A DNA stretch of 42,138 nucleotides from Martinezella lusitana (GTDB taxonomy: Bacteria > Pseudomonadota > Alphaproteobacteria > Rhizobiales > Rhizobiaceae). Shown here in pieces: positions 7,562 through 15,318 of this stretch. The stretch lies in assembly GCF_014207095.1 (NCBI RefSeq), contig NZ_JACHBG010000033.1:1-42138 (forward strand). Direction: 5' to 3'. The notes under the pieces are model-generated. The model searched no databases and had not been told where the DNA came from. It saw only the letters and a program-made list of their open reading frames with translations. The translations under genes were made by a program, and so were the position numbers. Within the stretch, counting starts at the first letter, position 1. Every line of letters starts with the position of its first letter.

Positions 7562-8200
7562 GTAGACGATAAGGCGCGGCACGCCGCCGAAATAGGCGAA
7601 CATGCGCACGTGCGAGCCGATCCAGTCCGGCAGGGTCTGAGTCCAGGTGGCTTCTGCAAAGGCATAACTCGATGCACCGAGCACGCCGACAAAGATCTCC
7701 GCCTCGCGGATCTCGCCGGTCTTGCGATCGACGATCGGCAGCTTCTTGCCGGAATAATCGACGAACACCTTGTCGCCAGCAATGTGGACCTGCCGCATCG
7801 TTGGCGTCAGACGCCGCTCAAAGCCGCGGAACAGGTCGCAGAACCGACTGAAGCCGTAGCCATCAGGATAGACGGCTCGATATTCCTCCCACAGGATCGT
7901 CAGGGTCACGCCGGGCTTCTTCAGCTCGACCGCAATGACACTCCAATCCGGCTCTGGTAGTCGCCGTACCCCTTGTTTGGTGCCTTGCCGGGCGAAAAGT
8001 TTACATTCCAGGACGTCGTCCGTCAGATCGGCAGGCAAAGGCCAGGATAGCCCTGCCGTCGCAGCTCGCCCGATCCCGTCCTGCACCGTGCTGCGGGCAA
8101 TCCCGAGCAGATCGGCAATATCGCGAACGCTCACGCCATCTGATCGCAGTCGAAGTAAATGTCGTAGTTGTCTCATGGTCAGCCTTCGTCTCTTCGACAT
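7562..8200 (-). pseudogene. istA: IS21 IstA transposase, N-terminal part (split by RIT)
   Basis: The first 213 codons of IstA run from ATG 8200. An N-terminal HTH (LLRLRSDGVSVRDIADLLGI, then ARSTVQ) is followed by the start of the integrase-fold domain with the first catalytic Asp in GDKVFVDYSGKKLPI. It breaks at YFGGVPRLIVY, where the RIT sequence begins, and the frame runs on into RIT bases without meaning. The rest is at 3172-4068. Upstream, 8201-8367 holds the right-end repeats of the IS with several CCGGT/TCGGAAT blocks. Confidence 0.9.
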
Positions 8201-8367
8201 GCCATCTCCTCAAGTTCAAAAGGAAATGCATGCCAAGGTTGCTGACCCAGGGGCACTGCTTACGTTGAAAAACGTCCGGTATCAAATCGGAATCGCGTCC
8301 GGTTAATTCTCGGAATCGTGTCCGGTTTTTGATCGGAACGCCGTCCGGTAAATCATCGGAATCTACA

Positions 8368-8375
8368 CTCAAAGG
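8368..8375. repeat. Target-site duplication of IS21 element, right copy (CTCAAAGG)
   Basis: It is identical to 2246-2253 and directly abuts the right terminus of the IS21 element at 8367. Confidence 0.9.
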
Positions 8376-8588
8376 TTTTGCCCGGGCGCCCGCCTCGGCA
8401 CCCGTCCCACCATCTTTCAAAACAATAACGGCGCTGCAAGTAGCAACGCCGCTCATAAAATGCTGATTCCCGAACAGGCCGCGCCCGCAGGCCGAAGGGC
8501 GTATATGATCCACGCCATTATCACGTTCTAATTCAGCGGTCGGAAGTGTGCCTCCGACGATTGAAACAGAGCACTTCATGGAAACTGT
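8376..8588 (+). other. Gene-poor stretch, possibly a structured RNA
   Basis: I see no convincing gene on the plus strand. It contains a stem with ACGGCG/CGCCGT-like arms around CTGCAAGTAGCAA and a GC-rich segment near 8480-8505, and it ends at the strong terminator 8589-8619. On the minus strand an open frame from 8579 runs across the IS21 target. If the IS is removed it stops at 2212 and would encode about 81 residues (MKCSVSIVGGTLPTAELE...). That frame has no clear ribosome binding site. Either a small RNA on the plus strand or a small minus-strand gene split by the IS is possible. Confidence 0.25.
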
Positions 8589-8619
8589 GCCCCTATCCCT
8601 AATCGGATAGGGGCTTTTT
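8589..8619 (+). terminator. Rho-independent terminator
   Basis: A perfect 10-bp stem GCCCCTATCC/GGATAGGGGC with a six-base loop (CTAATC) is followed directly by TTTTT on the plus strand. It ends a plus-strand transcript for which I see no protein gene. Confidence 0.75.
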
Positions 8620-8663
8620 GCTTTTGGGTGCCCGCTTGGGCGTTGCTGTGCGAAACACCGTTG

Positions 8664-9005
8664 TCATGAAGTCCGAAGAAACAACGCATTACCAGGTCTG
8701 TCGATTGTACCGCGCGAACGAGCTTCACGCCCGGTGAACGGCTCAAACTCATCATCGCCGTCGAGATATTCCAGCTCGTGGTCAATATGGTCGATCGCCC
8801 AGCACAGCGCCTCGATCTCGCTTCTCAGGTGCTCCGCCAAGTCCTCGGTAATGATGGCGATATCGGCAGCAGGCAGGGAGGCCTTGCTGTTGATGATCTT
8901 GATCGCATCAGCCTCAAGGCCGGCAAGATGATGCTTCGCCCGCTCGATCTGGAACAGTAGCGTGCTGCGCTGATCCATCAGGTATTCTCTGGTTTCGTCC
9001 ATCAT
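8664..9005 (-). CDS. Hypothetical acidic helical protein
   Basis: The product has about 113 residues from ATG 9005 (MMDETREYLMDQRSTLLFQI); GTG 9020 is an alternative start. The sequence is largely helical and acidic, with an amphipathic pattern (IERAKHHLAGLEADAIKII and EHLRSEIEALCWAIDHIDHE), suggesting a helical bundle or a small partner protein. The C-terminal 30 residues (FTGREARSRGTIDRPG) look disordered. There is no enzyme motif and no recognised family. No strong ribosome binding site precedes either start. A terminator-like hairpin at 9031-9062 lies just upstream on the same strand and separates it from the small gene at 9222-9308. Confidence 0.5.
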   Translation of the reverse strand: MMDETREYLMDQRSTLLFQIERAKHHLAGLEADAIKIINSKASLPAADIAIITEDLAEHLRSEIEALCWAIDHIDHELEYLDGDDEFEPFTGREARSRGTIDRPGNALFLRTS

Positions 9006-9030
9006 TTCGGCACCCGGCACGGCTCAGCAC

Positions 9031-9062
9031 AAAGGAAAGCCCTGAGGGGGAATCCGCAGGGC
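9031..9062 (-). terminator. Terminator-like hairpin, minus strand
   Basis: A GCCCTG/CAGGGC stem (arms 9057-9062 and 9039-9044) is followed on the minus strand by TTTCCTTT. It probably ends transcripts coming from 9222-9308. The stem is only 6 bp, so its strength is uncertain. Confidence 0.45.
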
Positions 9063-9221
9063 CAGAGAAGTGAGAGATATCGGATGGAAAGGAGCTCCGA
9101 TAACTTTGGTCTAAAGGACGTCATGTCCTGACCACGATGGCAGAAGTTTGCCAGAATTCCGCCTCGCCGTAAAGTTCAGACTAATGGTTGGTCACCAAGC
9201 GGACGCTGAAAGCTTCGTGCG

Positions 9222-9308
9222 TCAATGAAGAAGCTGCGCCACCATCAGCACCAACGTGCTTAGGCCCGCGCACACTGTCAAAGCAGTCAAAATCGAAGTC
9301 GACATCAT
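9222..9308 (-). CDS. Very small single-span membrane peptide (28 aa)
   Basis: The frame encodes MMSTSILTALTVCAGLSTL followed by VLMVAQLLH: one hydrophobic helix with almost no charge. A good GAGGAG Shine-Dalgarno lies 4 nt before the first ATG (9308). The size and composition resemble regulatory or toxin-like small membrane proteins, but I know of no named family match. The minus-strand hairpin at 9031-9062 could terminate its transcript about 160 bp downstream. Confidence 0.45.
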   Translation of the reverse strand: MMSTSILTALTVCAGLSTLVLMVAQLLH

Positions 9309-9316
9309 ATCGCTCC

Positions 9317-9649
9317 TCAAATCAGATTTTGCGAGCTGACTACTGCAGCGGTGGGGGCGGTGTTCTCATGGGAGGGAAAAGATGAGAGCGACCCGACCTG
9401 TGGTCGCCGATGACGTCGCAGCTTTCTCAAGCGTCGCCGGCGTTTCTTGGCGATATCGTCGGCAACCGTCGAGACGTAGCCACTATATTCGGGAAGTTTG
9501 CGGTCATGGAGCGTATTGCGCCTGATCTCACGATTGATGGTCGATCGGTGACGGCCGAGCTTACGTGCTATCTCGTTGATCGGCACCTTGCGCTCGACTA
9601 AATGATGCAGGCGCCGCCGATCGGCGAGGGTCAATTGCGAATAGTGCAT
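9317..9649 (-). pseudogene. IS30-family transposase, N-terminal fragment
   Basis: ATG 9649 starts MHYSQLTLADRRRLHHLVER, then KVPINEIARKLGRHRSTINREIRRN, the N-terminal HTH that defines IS30-family transposases. Family-like sequence continues to about RRRRLRKLRRHRR (near 9405) and then turns into unrelated residues ending at 9317, so the DDE catalytic domain is gone. The matching remainder is not in the window, which points to a deletion after insertion. No convincing terminal repeat is left. Confidence 0.8.
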
Positions 9650-9774
9650 AACGACAAGCTGTGGCGTAATCAGGAATATGAAACTGGAGAGCGGTTTTCC
9701 GGTGACGCTCGAAGCTTTCCAAAGAAAAATAGCCACCAATATAGACCCCGTTGGGAAGATGTCTGCTGACATCC

Positions 9775-11412
9775 CTACTTCTGCGAAACGTATGGCACGG
9801 GCGCGGACTTGCGCGCAGCCGTCGGGCGCTCCACCAGAATGGTTGTTCGCGGGAGGTCGTACGCCACGCTCAACGCCTTGAGCTCGTCGTCCAGGCGCTT
9901 GTCCGCTTCGTTGAGGCGGTGATGAAGGCGATGGTAATCCGTCCAGGTCGGCGTCCGGAAGGTCTCGAGCCATCGCGAAGGCTGCTGAACGTCGCGCGTG
10001 AGTGTCCACTGGCGTGCACCGACGCGGCTTTGAACCAGCCGACGCCTGCGCATGATTTCAAGAAAAAGGTCAGCATTCTCGTCCGCCACAGCGTATTCTG
10101 TCGTGACCAGGATCGGGCCACTTCGCGGCTTCAGATCAAGTGCCGGCACAGGCGCATCGAAAGCGCCGGAGGCTTCGAGCTCCGACTCTAGGCGGTTGCT
10201 GATCGGGAGCTTGACCCCAAGTGCCGCAACAACCAAGGAGGACGCAGCAGAACATGCCAGGGACAGGGAGAGGGAATGATTTTCCGCGATAATTCCCCAG
10301 AGCCAACTGCCCCCGGCAATCCCCCCATAGGTGAAGGCGCTGTAGATGGAAATCGTGCGACCCACGACCCAACGTGGGCTTGCCAACTGCACATTGACGC
10401 CGAACCCCGACCATCCCGTCACCCAGCCTGCGCCCCCGAAGGCAAGGCAGACTGTTGCGATGATAAGGGAGGACGTCAGAGCAAGTGAGATGGCACATGC
10501 CGCACACGCGACGCATGCCAGAACGATCAGCAGCTCCTGCGTGACCGCGCGCCTGAGTGGCGGGTTCACGAGCCCCGCGACCAGCGCGCCGGCGCCAAAG
10601 CCCCCCATGAGAATACCGTAGTCGATCGGGCCGCCCTTCAAAAGGTCTCTCGCGACGAGCGGCAGGAGCGCCAGCATTGAGGTTCCGGTCAGCCCAAAGA
10701 GCGTCCCGCGGACAATGGTCGCCTTGATTTCGGAGGATATCGCGGTGAAGCGCAGGCCATCATAGATGGCCGTCATGAGCGCTTCCCGGGGGAGGGGCGA
10801 CGCTTTCACGGTCCACTTGTTTCGCCACAGGGCGGTGAGGGGCGCGACGAAGCCGAAGGTGGTGAGCGCGAATGTGACGAGCGGCCCGAATACAGCAACG
10901 ATGATGCCGCCGAGGGCGGGACCGACGCTACGGACCGTGTTGAAGCCGACATTAAGAAGTGTCACGGCCGACGGCAGATGGCGGCGCTCCAGCATATCGC
11001 CAAGCGAAGCGCGCCAAGCAGGATCGCTCAATGCGATACCGCAGCCGTCAAGGAAACTGAACGCCAGGATCATCCATGGATCGGTGATGCCGAAGGCCAT
11101 GAGGATCGTCAGCATCGCCGAGGCCGCCATCATCAGGCTTCGACCGACGATCATGACCATGCGCCGACTGTAGTTGTCGGCAATCGCGCCAACGAAGATC
11201 GCAAGAAAAAAGGCTGGCAGCGTGGATGAGGCCTGAACGAGGGCAACCATGACATCGGACGTCGAAACCGTGGCCATGAGCCAGCTGAGCGCTACCGTCT
11301 GCATCAGCCAGCCCAGGCTGGAAAGCTGCGACGCGAAGAAAATCGAACGGAACGTCGAATTCTTCAGTGGCGCCAATAGCCCTATGGATGCTGTCTCTTC
11401 TTTTGAAGGCAT
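9775..11412 (-). CDS. MFS_3-family exporter with C-terminal soluble domain (copy 1)
   Basis: The 545-residue inner-membrane protein has about 10-12 predicted membrane helices over residues 15-410. Typical MFS loop motifs are present, such as GAIADNYSRRMVMIVG between helices 2 and 3. The N-terminal signature (FRSIFFASQLSSLGWLMQTV) fits the MFS_3 / DHA3 drug- and siderophore-efflux group. After the membrane part a roughly 130-residue soluble tail carries ALDLKPRSGPI, WLETFRTPTWTDYHRLHHR and other blocks that resemble the ABM-like tail common in this group. The substrate cannot be told. It is a paralogue of 11793-13436 in the same orientation, with 380 bp between them and a likely terminator in that gap. 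Confidence 0.85.
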   Translation of the reverse strand: MPSKEETASIGLLAPLKNSTFRSIFFASQLSSLGWLMQTVALSWLMATVSTSDVMVALVQASSTLPAFFLAIFVGAIADNYSRRMVMIVGRSLMMAASAMLTILMAFGITDPWMILAFSFLDGCGIALSDPAWRASLGDMLERRHLPSAVTLLNVGFNTVRSVGPALGGIIVAVFGPLVTFALTTFGFVAPLTALWRNKWTVKASPLPREALMTAIYDGLRFTAISSEIKATIVRGTLFGLTGTSMLALLPLVARDLLKGGPIDYGILMGGFGAGALVAGLVNPPLRRAVTQELLIVLACVACAACAISLALTSSLIIATVCLAFGGAGWVTGWSGFGVNVQLASPRWVVGRTISIYSAFTYGGIAGGSWLWGIIAENHSLSLSLACSAASSLVVAALGVKLPISNRLESELEASGAFDAPVPALDLKPRSGPILVTTEYAVADENADLFLEIMRRRRLVQSRVGARQWTLTRDVQQPSRWLETFRTPTWTDYHRLHHRLNEADKRLDDELKALSVAYDLPRTTILVERPTAARKSAPVPYVSQK

Positions 11413-11590
11413 GTCATTCAGTCTCTTTCGGGCGGGTCACTTCGGCCGTGCTTGACGGGCGTATTCGGCGATGAGGGAAAGGAGTCGTACTTCGGTCTGC
11501 CATCATTTGTCGCTTGCCCAGTCGACGCTTTGTCCAAGAGTTCGCGGGCCAGGCATCGGCGCGTGGCGGCAAGGCCGGAATCGAAAACCG

Positions 11591-11631
11591 AGGGAAAAGC
11601 GGCTGTCGTCGAGCAGGGATCGACGACAGCC
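11591..11631 (-). terminator. Terminator between the two MFS genes
   Basis: A perfect 12-bp stem (11601-11612 with 11620-11631; arms GGCTGTCGTCGA/TCGACGACAGCC) and a 7-nt loop are followed on the minus strand by GCTTTTCCC. It lies about 160 bp past the stop of copy 2, so the two transporters are likely separate transcripts. I see nothing else in the 380-bp gap 11413-11792. Confidence 0.6.
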
Positions 11632-11792
11632 GAGCGAACCAGGATGGCAGGGGTTGATGCCACTCCCAGGCCAGGAGCTGTGTTCGGCTTGCGGCTAGTC
11701 TCCACAGTCTGAACCGTGAGGTTTTGTTTCTGGCCGACGCCATTATGGGACCGTTGCCGCTGCTCGATAAATGGCCTCATCGCAAGATCACC

Positions 11793-13436
11793 TCATGGAC
11801 GCGAAACGCGCGCGACCGGTTGGCTCCGGGTCCGTCGCGTGTCTGTTGTGCGCTCAATCACAAGATCAGTTTCCGGAGGCTTGTCACTCATATGCAAAGC
11901 GGCGAGAAGCTGTACGACTTCCTGATCCCACGGGGAGAGACGATGATGCAAACGCAGGAAATCCATCCAGGTCGGCGTGCGGAATGTTTCTGTCCAACGG
12001 GAAGGCTTTCGAAGATTTCGCTGGAGCGTCCAGTCACGTGCGCCTGCCCGGGCCAGGGCGTATCTTCGAGTGCGCATGTGATCGAGGAAGATGTCCAGGT
12101 CGCTGTCGTCTATGGCATATTCCGTCCTCGCTGCAATCGGGCCGCTTCGGGGCTTCAGATCAAGCGCCACCGTTGGCGCCGGATAAACCGAGCCCTGCTG
12201 GTCTGCCTCGGCCGCCAGATGCACCGGCAGGACGAACCCTGATGCGGCGACGAGTAACAGGGCCGCTGCGGCAAGTTCGAGAGAAGATGCAAGCGAATAG
12301 GTCTGGGCGACGGTGCCCCAGATCCAACTGCCGGCTGCCATGCCGCCGGAGAGGAATGCGTAATAGATGGAGAGCGTACGGCCGACGACCCAGCGCGGAC
12401 TTGCCAATTGCACCCAGACGTCGAACCCGGTCCAGGTGATGACCCAGCCGGCGCCTCCGATGACAAGCGCAAGTGTCGCCAAAGGTACTGAGGAGGTGAG
12501 GGCAAGTGAGATGCAACAAAACGCGCAAGCGATGGAAGCGATCGCCATCAGCCATTCCTGAGGAATCAATCTCCTTAAGAGCCGGTTGTTCAGTCCGGCG
12601 ATGCAAGCGCCTGTTCCGAAACCGGCAAACAGTATGCCGTAGATGATTGGTCCGCCGGCCAAACGATCGAGGGCGACAAGCGGCAGAAGAGCAAGTATGG
12701 CAATGGCGGCAAGGCCGAAAAGGGTGGCACGTATGATCGCCGCCCGGATGTCGGAAGAAAGCGCCGTGAACCGCATTCCGTCATGGATTGCTGTTGAAAT
12801 TCGCTCTGCAGGCAGCGGAGACTTGCGGACGTGCCACTTGTTGCGCAACACCGCGCCGAGAGGCGCTAAGTTGCTGCAGGCGGCAAAGAGAAAGGCCGCC
12901 AACGGACCGAGGAACGCGAGAATGGCTCCGCCCAAAGCCGGTCCAACGCTGCGCGTCATGTTGTATCCGACCGACATAAGCGTCACCGCAGCCGGAATAT
13001 CTCGCTTGTCGAGGATATCGCCCACCGAGGCATGCCAAGCGGGGTCATTCAGCGCAAAGCCGCAGCCTGCGACAAATCCCAGACCTAGAATCAGCCAGGG
13101 ACTAACGAAGCCGAAGGCGGCAGCAATCGCCAGTACGATGGAAGCGAGCGCAATCAATGAGAGCCCGGTGATCATGACCGATCGACGGCTATAGGTGTCG
13201 GCGATTGCTCCGGCGGGAATGGAGAGTATGAATGCCGGAAGCGTCGTTGAAGCCTGCACAAGCGCGACCATCAGATCCGAAGCGGAGATCGTCGCCATGA
13301 GCCAACTGATCGTGACGGTTTGCACCAGCCATCCCAGGTTGGCGACTTGCGTGGAACTCCAGATCGAACGGAATGCTATACTGCGTAGCGGATCAAGGGT
13401 GGTTGGCCCGCGCGCGGTGACGTCTTCGATCTGCAT
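11793..13436 (-). CDS. MFS_3-family exporter with C-terminal soluble domain (copy 2)
   Basis: The 547-residue protein is collinear with copy 1 along its whole length, sharing segments such as GWL[VM]QTV, LASPRWVVGRT and the tail motifs ALDLKPRSGPI, ETFRTPTW and RLHHRL. I place the start at ATG 13436 (MQIEDVTARGPTTLDP): it puts 25 residues before the conserved FRSI block, versus 24 in copy 1, whereas the upstream ATG 13460 and TTG 13490 lack ribosome binding sites. The role is probably proton-driven efflux of a small molecule. Substantial divergence between the copies points to an old duplication or independent acquisition. Confidence 0.85.
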   Translation of the reverse strand: MQIEDVTARGPTTLDPLRSIAFRSIWSSTQVANLGWLVQTVTISWLMATISASDLMVALVQASTTLPAFILSIPAGAIADTYSRRSVMITGLSLIALASIVLAIAAAFGFVSPWLILGLGFVAGCGFALNDPAWHASVGDILDKRDIPAAVTLMSVGYNMTRSVGPALGGAILAFLGPLAAFLFAACSNLAPLGAVLRNKWHVRKSPLPAERISTAIHDGMRFTALSSDIRAAIIRATLFGLAAIAILALLPLVALDRLAGGPIIYGILFAGFGTGACIAGLNNRLLRRLIPQEWLMAIASIACAFCCISLALTSSVPLATLALVIGGAGWVITWTGFDVWVQLASPRWVVGRTLSIYYAFLSGGMAAGSWIWGTVAQTYSLASSLELAAAALLLVAASGFVLPVHLAAEADQQGSVYPAPTVALDLKPRSGPIAARTEYAIDDSDLDIFLDHMRTRRYALARAGARDWTLQRNLRKPSRWTETFRTPTWMDFLRLHHRLSPWDQEVVQLLAALHMSDKPPETDLVIERTTDTRRTRSQPVARVSRP

Positions 13437-13631
13437 TCTTGATGGCTCTGAGCTTCGCATTGACACCGTGACGCCACAGATTATCCGCAACTCGGATACG
13501 AATTTCGGCGTTATTGGAGTTCTTGGCGCAGGAACCCTGCGTTGAGCGGGAGTGTATCAGGCAGTCCGACCAGTTCTAGCACGTTGCTGGCTTATTATTG
13601 AGCTTGTATGCCGTTTTTCCTTCCTGAACGA

Positions 13632-14048
13632 TTATCCCTTCGGAAGTGCGTACCGGAGCACGCGCAATTCGTCCTCATCGCCGAGGGAAATTTCCAACAC
13701 ACGATTGGCGAGATCGTCATCGTCGTCGAGTTCGGCCATAGCCTGTTCGAACAGCTCGATCTGCATATCGAGGTCCATACCGGGCGGGCGGTTTAGGTAG
13801 ACAGCCCGGCATGGATGGCAACGTCTGCATATTGCCCCTTCGTCCCGGGCTTGTCTTTCGGCCCGCGGAAGTCGACCGAGTTCTTCGTGACGAACGTCCA
13901 GTCGCCCTAAAGAATGATCGGTGTGAGCTCCCAGTCTTTCAGGCCACCCAGTTTTCATCCAGACGACATGGCTCGTTTCGCCATAACCTTTTTCCAGCGC
14001 CATCTTAGCCAGTTGAGGACTGAGGCACTCATCAATCAGAAACTTCAT
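13632..14048 (-). pseudogene. DUF5615 PIN-like toxin, decayed
   Basis: The N-terminus MKFLIDECLSPQLAKMALEK and the C-terminus (PPGMDLDMQIELFEQAMAEL...VLRYALPKG) match DUF5615 toxins, but the middle is out of frame. In the correct middle frame one reads LKDWELTPIIL, a TAG stop (13907-13909), then GDWTFVTKNSVDFRGP and GQYADVAIHAGL, which is clearly the family core. An extra base near 13943-13945 and a missing base near 13803 shift the frame out and back. Three lesions make it non-functional as a toxin. ATG 14048 overlaps the stop of the DUF433 antitoxin gene as ATGA, the usual pair layout. Confidence 0.85.
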
Positions 14049-14698
14049 CCCGCCTTCGTGCGACGGGGGACGCGACGATCTGTGAGGATGACCGAACCTT
14101 CGGGAAGCTCGCCCAGCACGCGGGGCCGCCCGCGCAAGGGATTAGCTTCCGCATAGATTGTCGCGAGCCTGATCTTCTCTCTGTCCAGGCCAGGCCAGGT
14201 TTCGAGAATGCGCTCCGTGGAATTGCCCGCGGATACGGACGCGGCAACATCATGGACAGGAACGCGGGTGCCTCGAATGACAGGCGTCCCACCAAGGATG
14301 TCGGCCGACGATGTGACGACCTCCCGTGCTGCGGCAAGGTCGTCCAGCCGCTCGCTCGCGCCCCTCATAAAGGGCATGAGATCGATCGTCAGAAACTCGT
14401 GGTGCACGGTCCAATCTTCAAGCAACAGGGCGGACCACGGGAGGGTGCGGGCTCTCGCAAGCCGGGCCTCCGCCGTCCGGATAGTAGACAGGCGTTCTTC
14501 CGAGGTAAGGCGGCGGGCGCTTTCGAAGTAAAACGTGATAAGCGAGCAGGCTCCGGCGAGGACATGACGACCGTTGTCGAGCGATATGAACGCTTCCGGC
14601 AAGATGTGCTCGTCGATAACGCGATTGACGTCGCGCAGGCTCACGCGCGAGACAACGGCAGCCTCGCTCGCCTTCAGCATCTCGGCAACTGCTGGCAT
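14045..14698 (-). CDS. DUF433 antitoxin
   Basis: The product has about 217 residues. The C-terminal domain holds the DUF433 signature: ILGGTPVIRGTRVPVHDVAA, then ILETWPGLDREKIRLATIYA and EANPLRGRP. The N-terminal half (about 1-120) is MerR/HTH-like (VAEMLKASEAAVVSRVSLRD). I choose ATG 14698 because the longer frame from 14806 adds residues foreign to the family. DUF433 antitoxins neutralise DUF5615 PIN-like RNases encoded directly downstream. Here the downstream toxin (13632-14048) is decayed, so the antitoxin is an orphan, though it might still act on related toxins or as a regulator. Confidence 0.8.
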   Translation of the reverse strand: MPAVAEMLKASEAAVVSRVSLRDVNRVIDEHILPEAFISLDNGRHVLAGACSLITFYFESARRLTSEERLSTIRTAEARLARARTLPWSALLLEDWTVHHEFLTIDLMPFMRGASERLDDLAAAREVVTSSADILGGTPVIRGTRVPVHDVAASVSAGNSTERILETWPGLDREKIRLATIYAEANPLRGRPRVLGELPEGSVILTDRRVPRRTKAG

Positions 14699-14893
14699 GG
14701 TTGAGCCATCGGTATTAATTCTTCCGATGGGTCGGAATATATAACTTGTTGGGGGCGATATCAAGGCCTGGGACGGATCGGCGGTCGCCGGTTGGACTTG
14801 AGGCATTGGGTTGATGAGGACGAGCCAAGATCGAAATCGCCGCTGGGCAATCGTTATATTGGTGCGCTATTTCGCTCCTTATGACGTCCTCTA

Positions 14894-14905
14894 GCGGAAT
14901 TCCGC
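14894..14905. promoter_or_regulatory. Palindrome upstream of hipBA, candidate HipB operator
   Basis: The perfect 12-bp palindrome GCGGAATTCCGC lies 66 bp before hipB. Related AATTCCG/TTCCGCAT elements recur at about 14933-14940 and 14963-14970. HipB proteins repress their own operon through spaced inverted repeats, so these are natural candidates. The assignment is by position only. Confidence 0.35.
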
Positions 14906-14970
14906 ATTTTGCTTTATCTTAGAGTCATACGAAATTCCGGACACCGGCCAGCAGGCGAGCGATATTCCGC

Positions 14971-15318
14971 ATGAGCACTACGATTTTCAATACTCTTGGC
15001 GAGCAACTGCTGGCCGCCCGCAAACGACGCGGTCTCAGCCAGCCTGCACTTGCGACAAGGCTCGGCCGGGACCGGGCACGAATATCGGAACTCGAAAGGG
15101 ACCTTGCAACCGATCGACGGGGTAGGGATCGACTGACGCTGTTTGCCGAAATCTGCGATGCCCTCGACCTTGTGCCGGTCCTGCTGCCGAAGTCCCGGAT
15201 GGGGGAAGTGAGGCAGTTGATTGGCGATGCTAGAGAACACCAGAATAAAGGTACGGCGGCCAGCGCATTTGAGGAACTTTTCGTCGATCTCGATGAAGAC
15301 GACAATGGGGAACCGTGA
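14971..15318 (+). CDS. hipB: HipB-like antitoxin (XRE HTH)
   Basis: The product has 115 residues. An XRE helix-turn-helix (LGEQLLAARKRRGLSQPALA, then TRLGRDRARISELERD) fills residues 9-60 and an acidic tail ends in FVDLDEDDNGEP. HipB proteins bind DNA as dimers, repress hipBA and neutralise the HipA kinase. Its stop TGA overlaps the start of hipA (TGATG), so the pair is translationally coupled and antitoxin is made first. The coding region appears intact. Confidence 0.85.
   Translation: MSTTIFNTLGEQLLAARKRRGLSQPALATRLGRDRARISELERDLATDRRGRDRLTLFAEICDALDLVPVLLPKSRMGEVRQLIGDAREHQNKGTAASAFEELFVDLDEDDNGEP

Larger units (their letters stand above)
2254..8367 (-). mobile_element. IS21-family element interrupted by a RIT element
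   Basis: The ends are imperfect inverted repeats starting TGTGTATTCC (2254) and, on the minus strand, TGTAGATTCC (8367). Each is followed by repeated TTCCGAT/CCGGAC-type blocks of the kind IS21 transposases bind. The 8-bp duplication CTCAAAGG flanks it. Inside are istB (2402-3157) and istA, the latter split into 3172-4068 and 7562-8200 by a 3,493-bp RIT element. Without the RIT the IS is 2,621 bp, a normal IS21 size. Removing RIT bases 4069-7561 restores one 511-residue IstA frame exactly, so the RIT arrived after the IS21. Confidence 0.9.

Noticed and set aside
8001..8579. Minus-strand frame of 192 residues
   Set aside because: It runs from host DNA through the IS21 end into istA in another frame and has no family resemblance inside the IS.
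14208..14704. Two plus-strand frames of 107 and 150 residues
   Set aside because: They are antisense to the DUF433 antitoxin gene and have basic, low-complexity composition typical of shadow frames.
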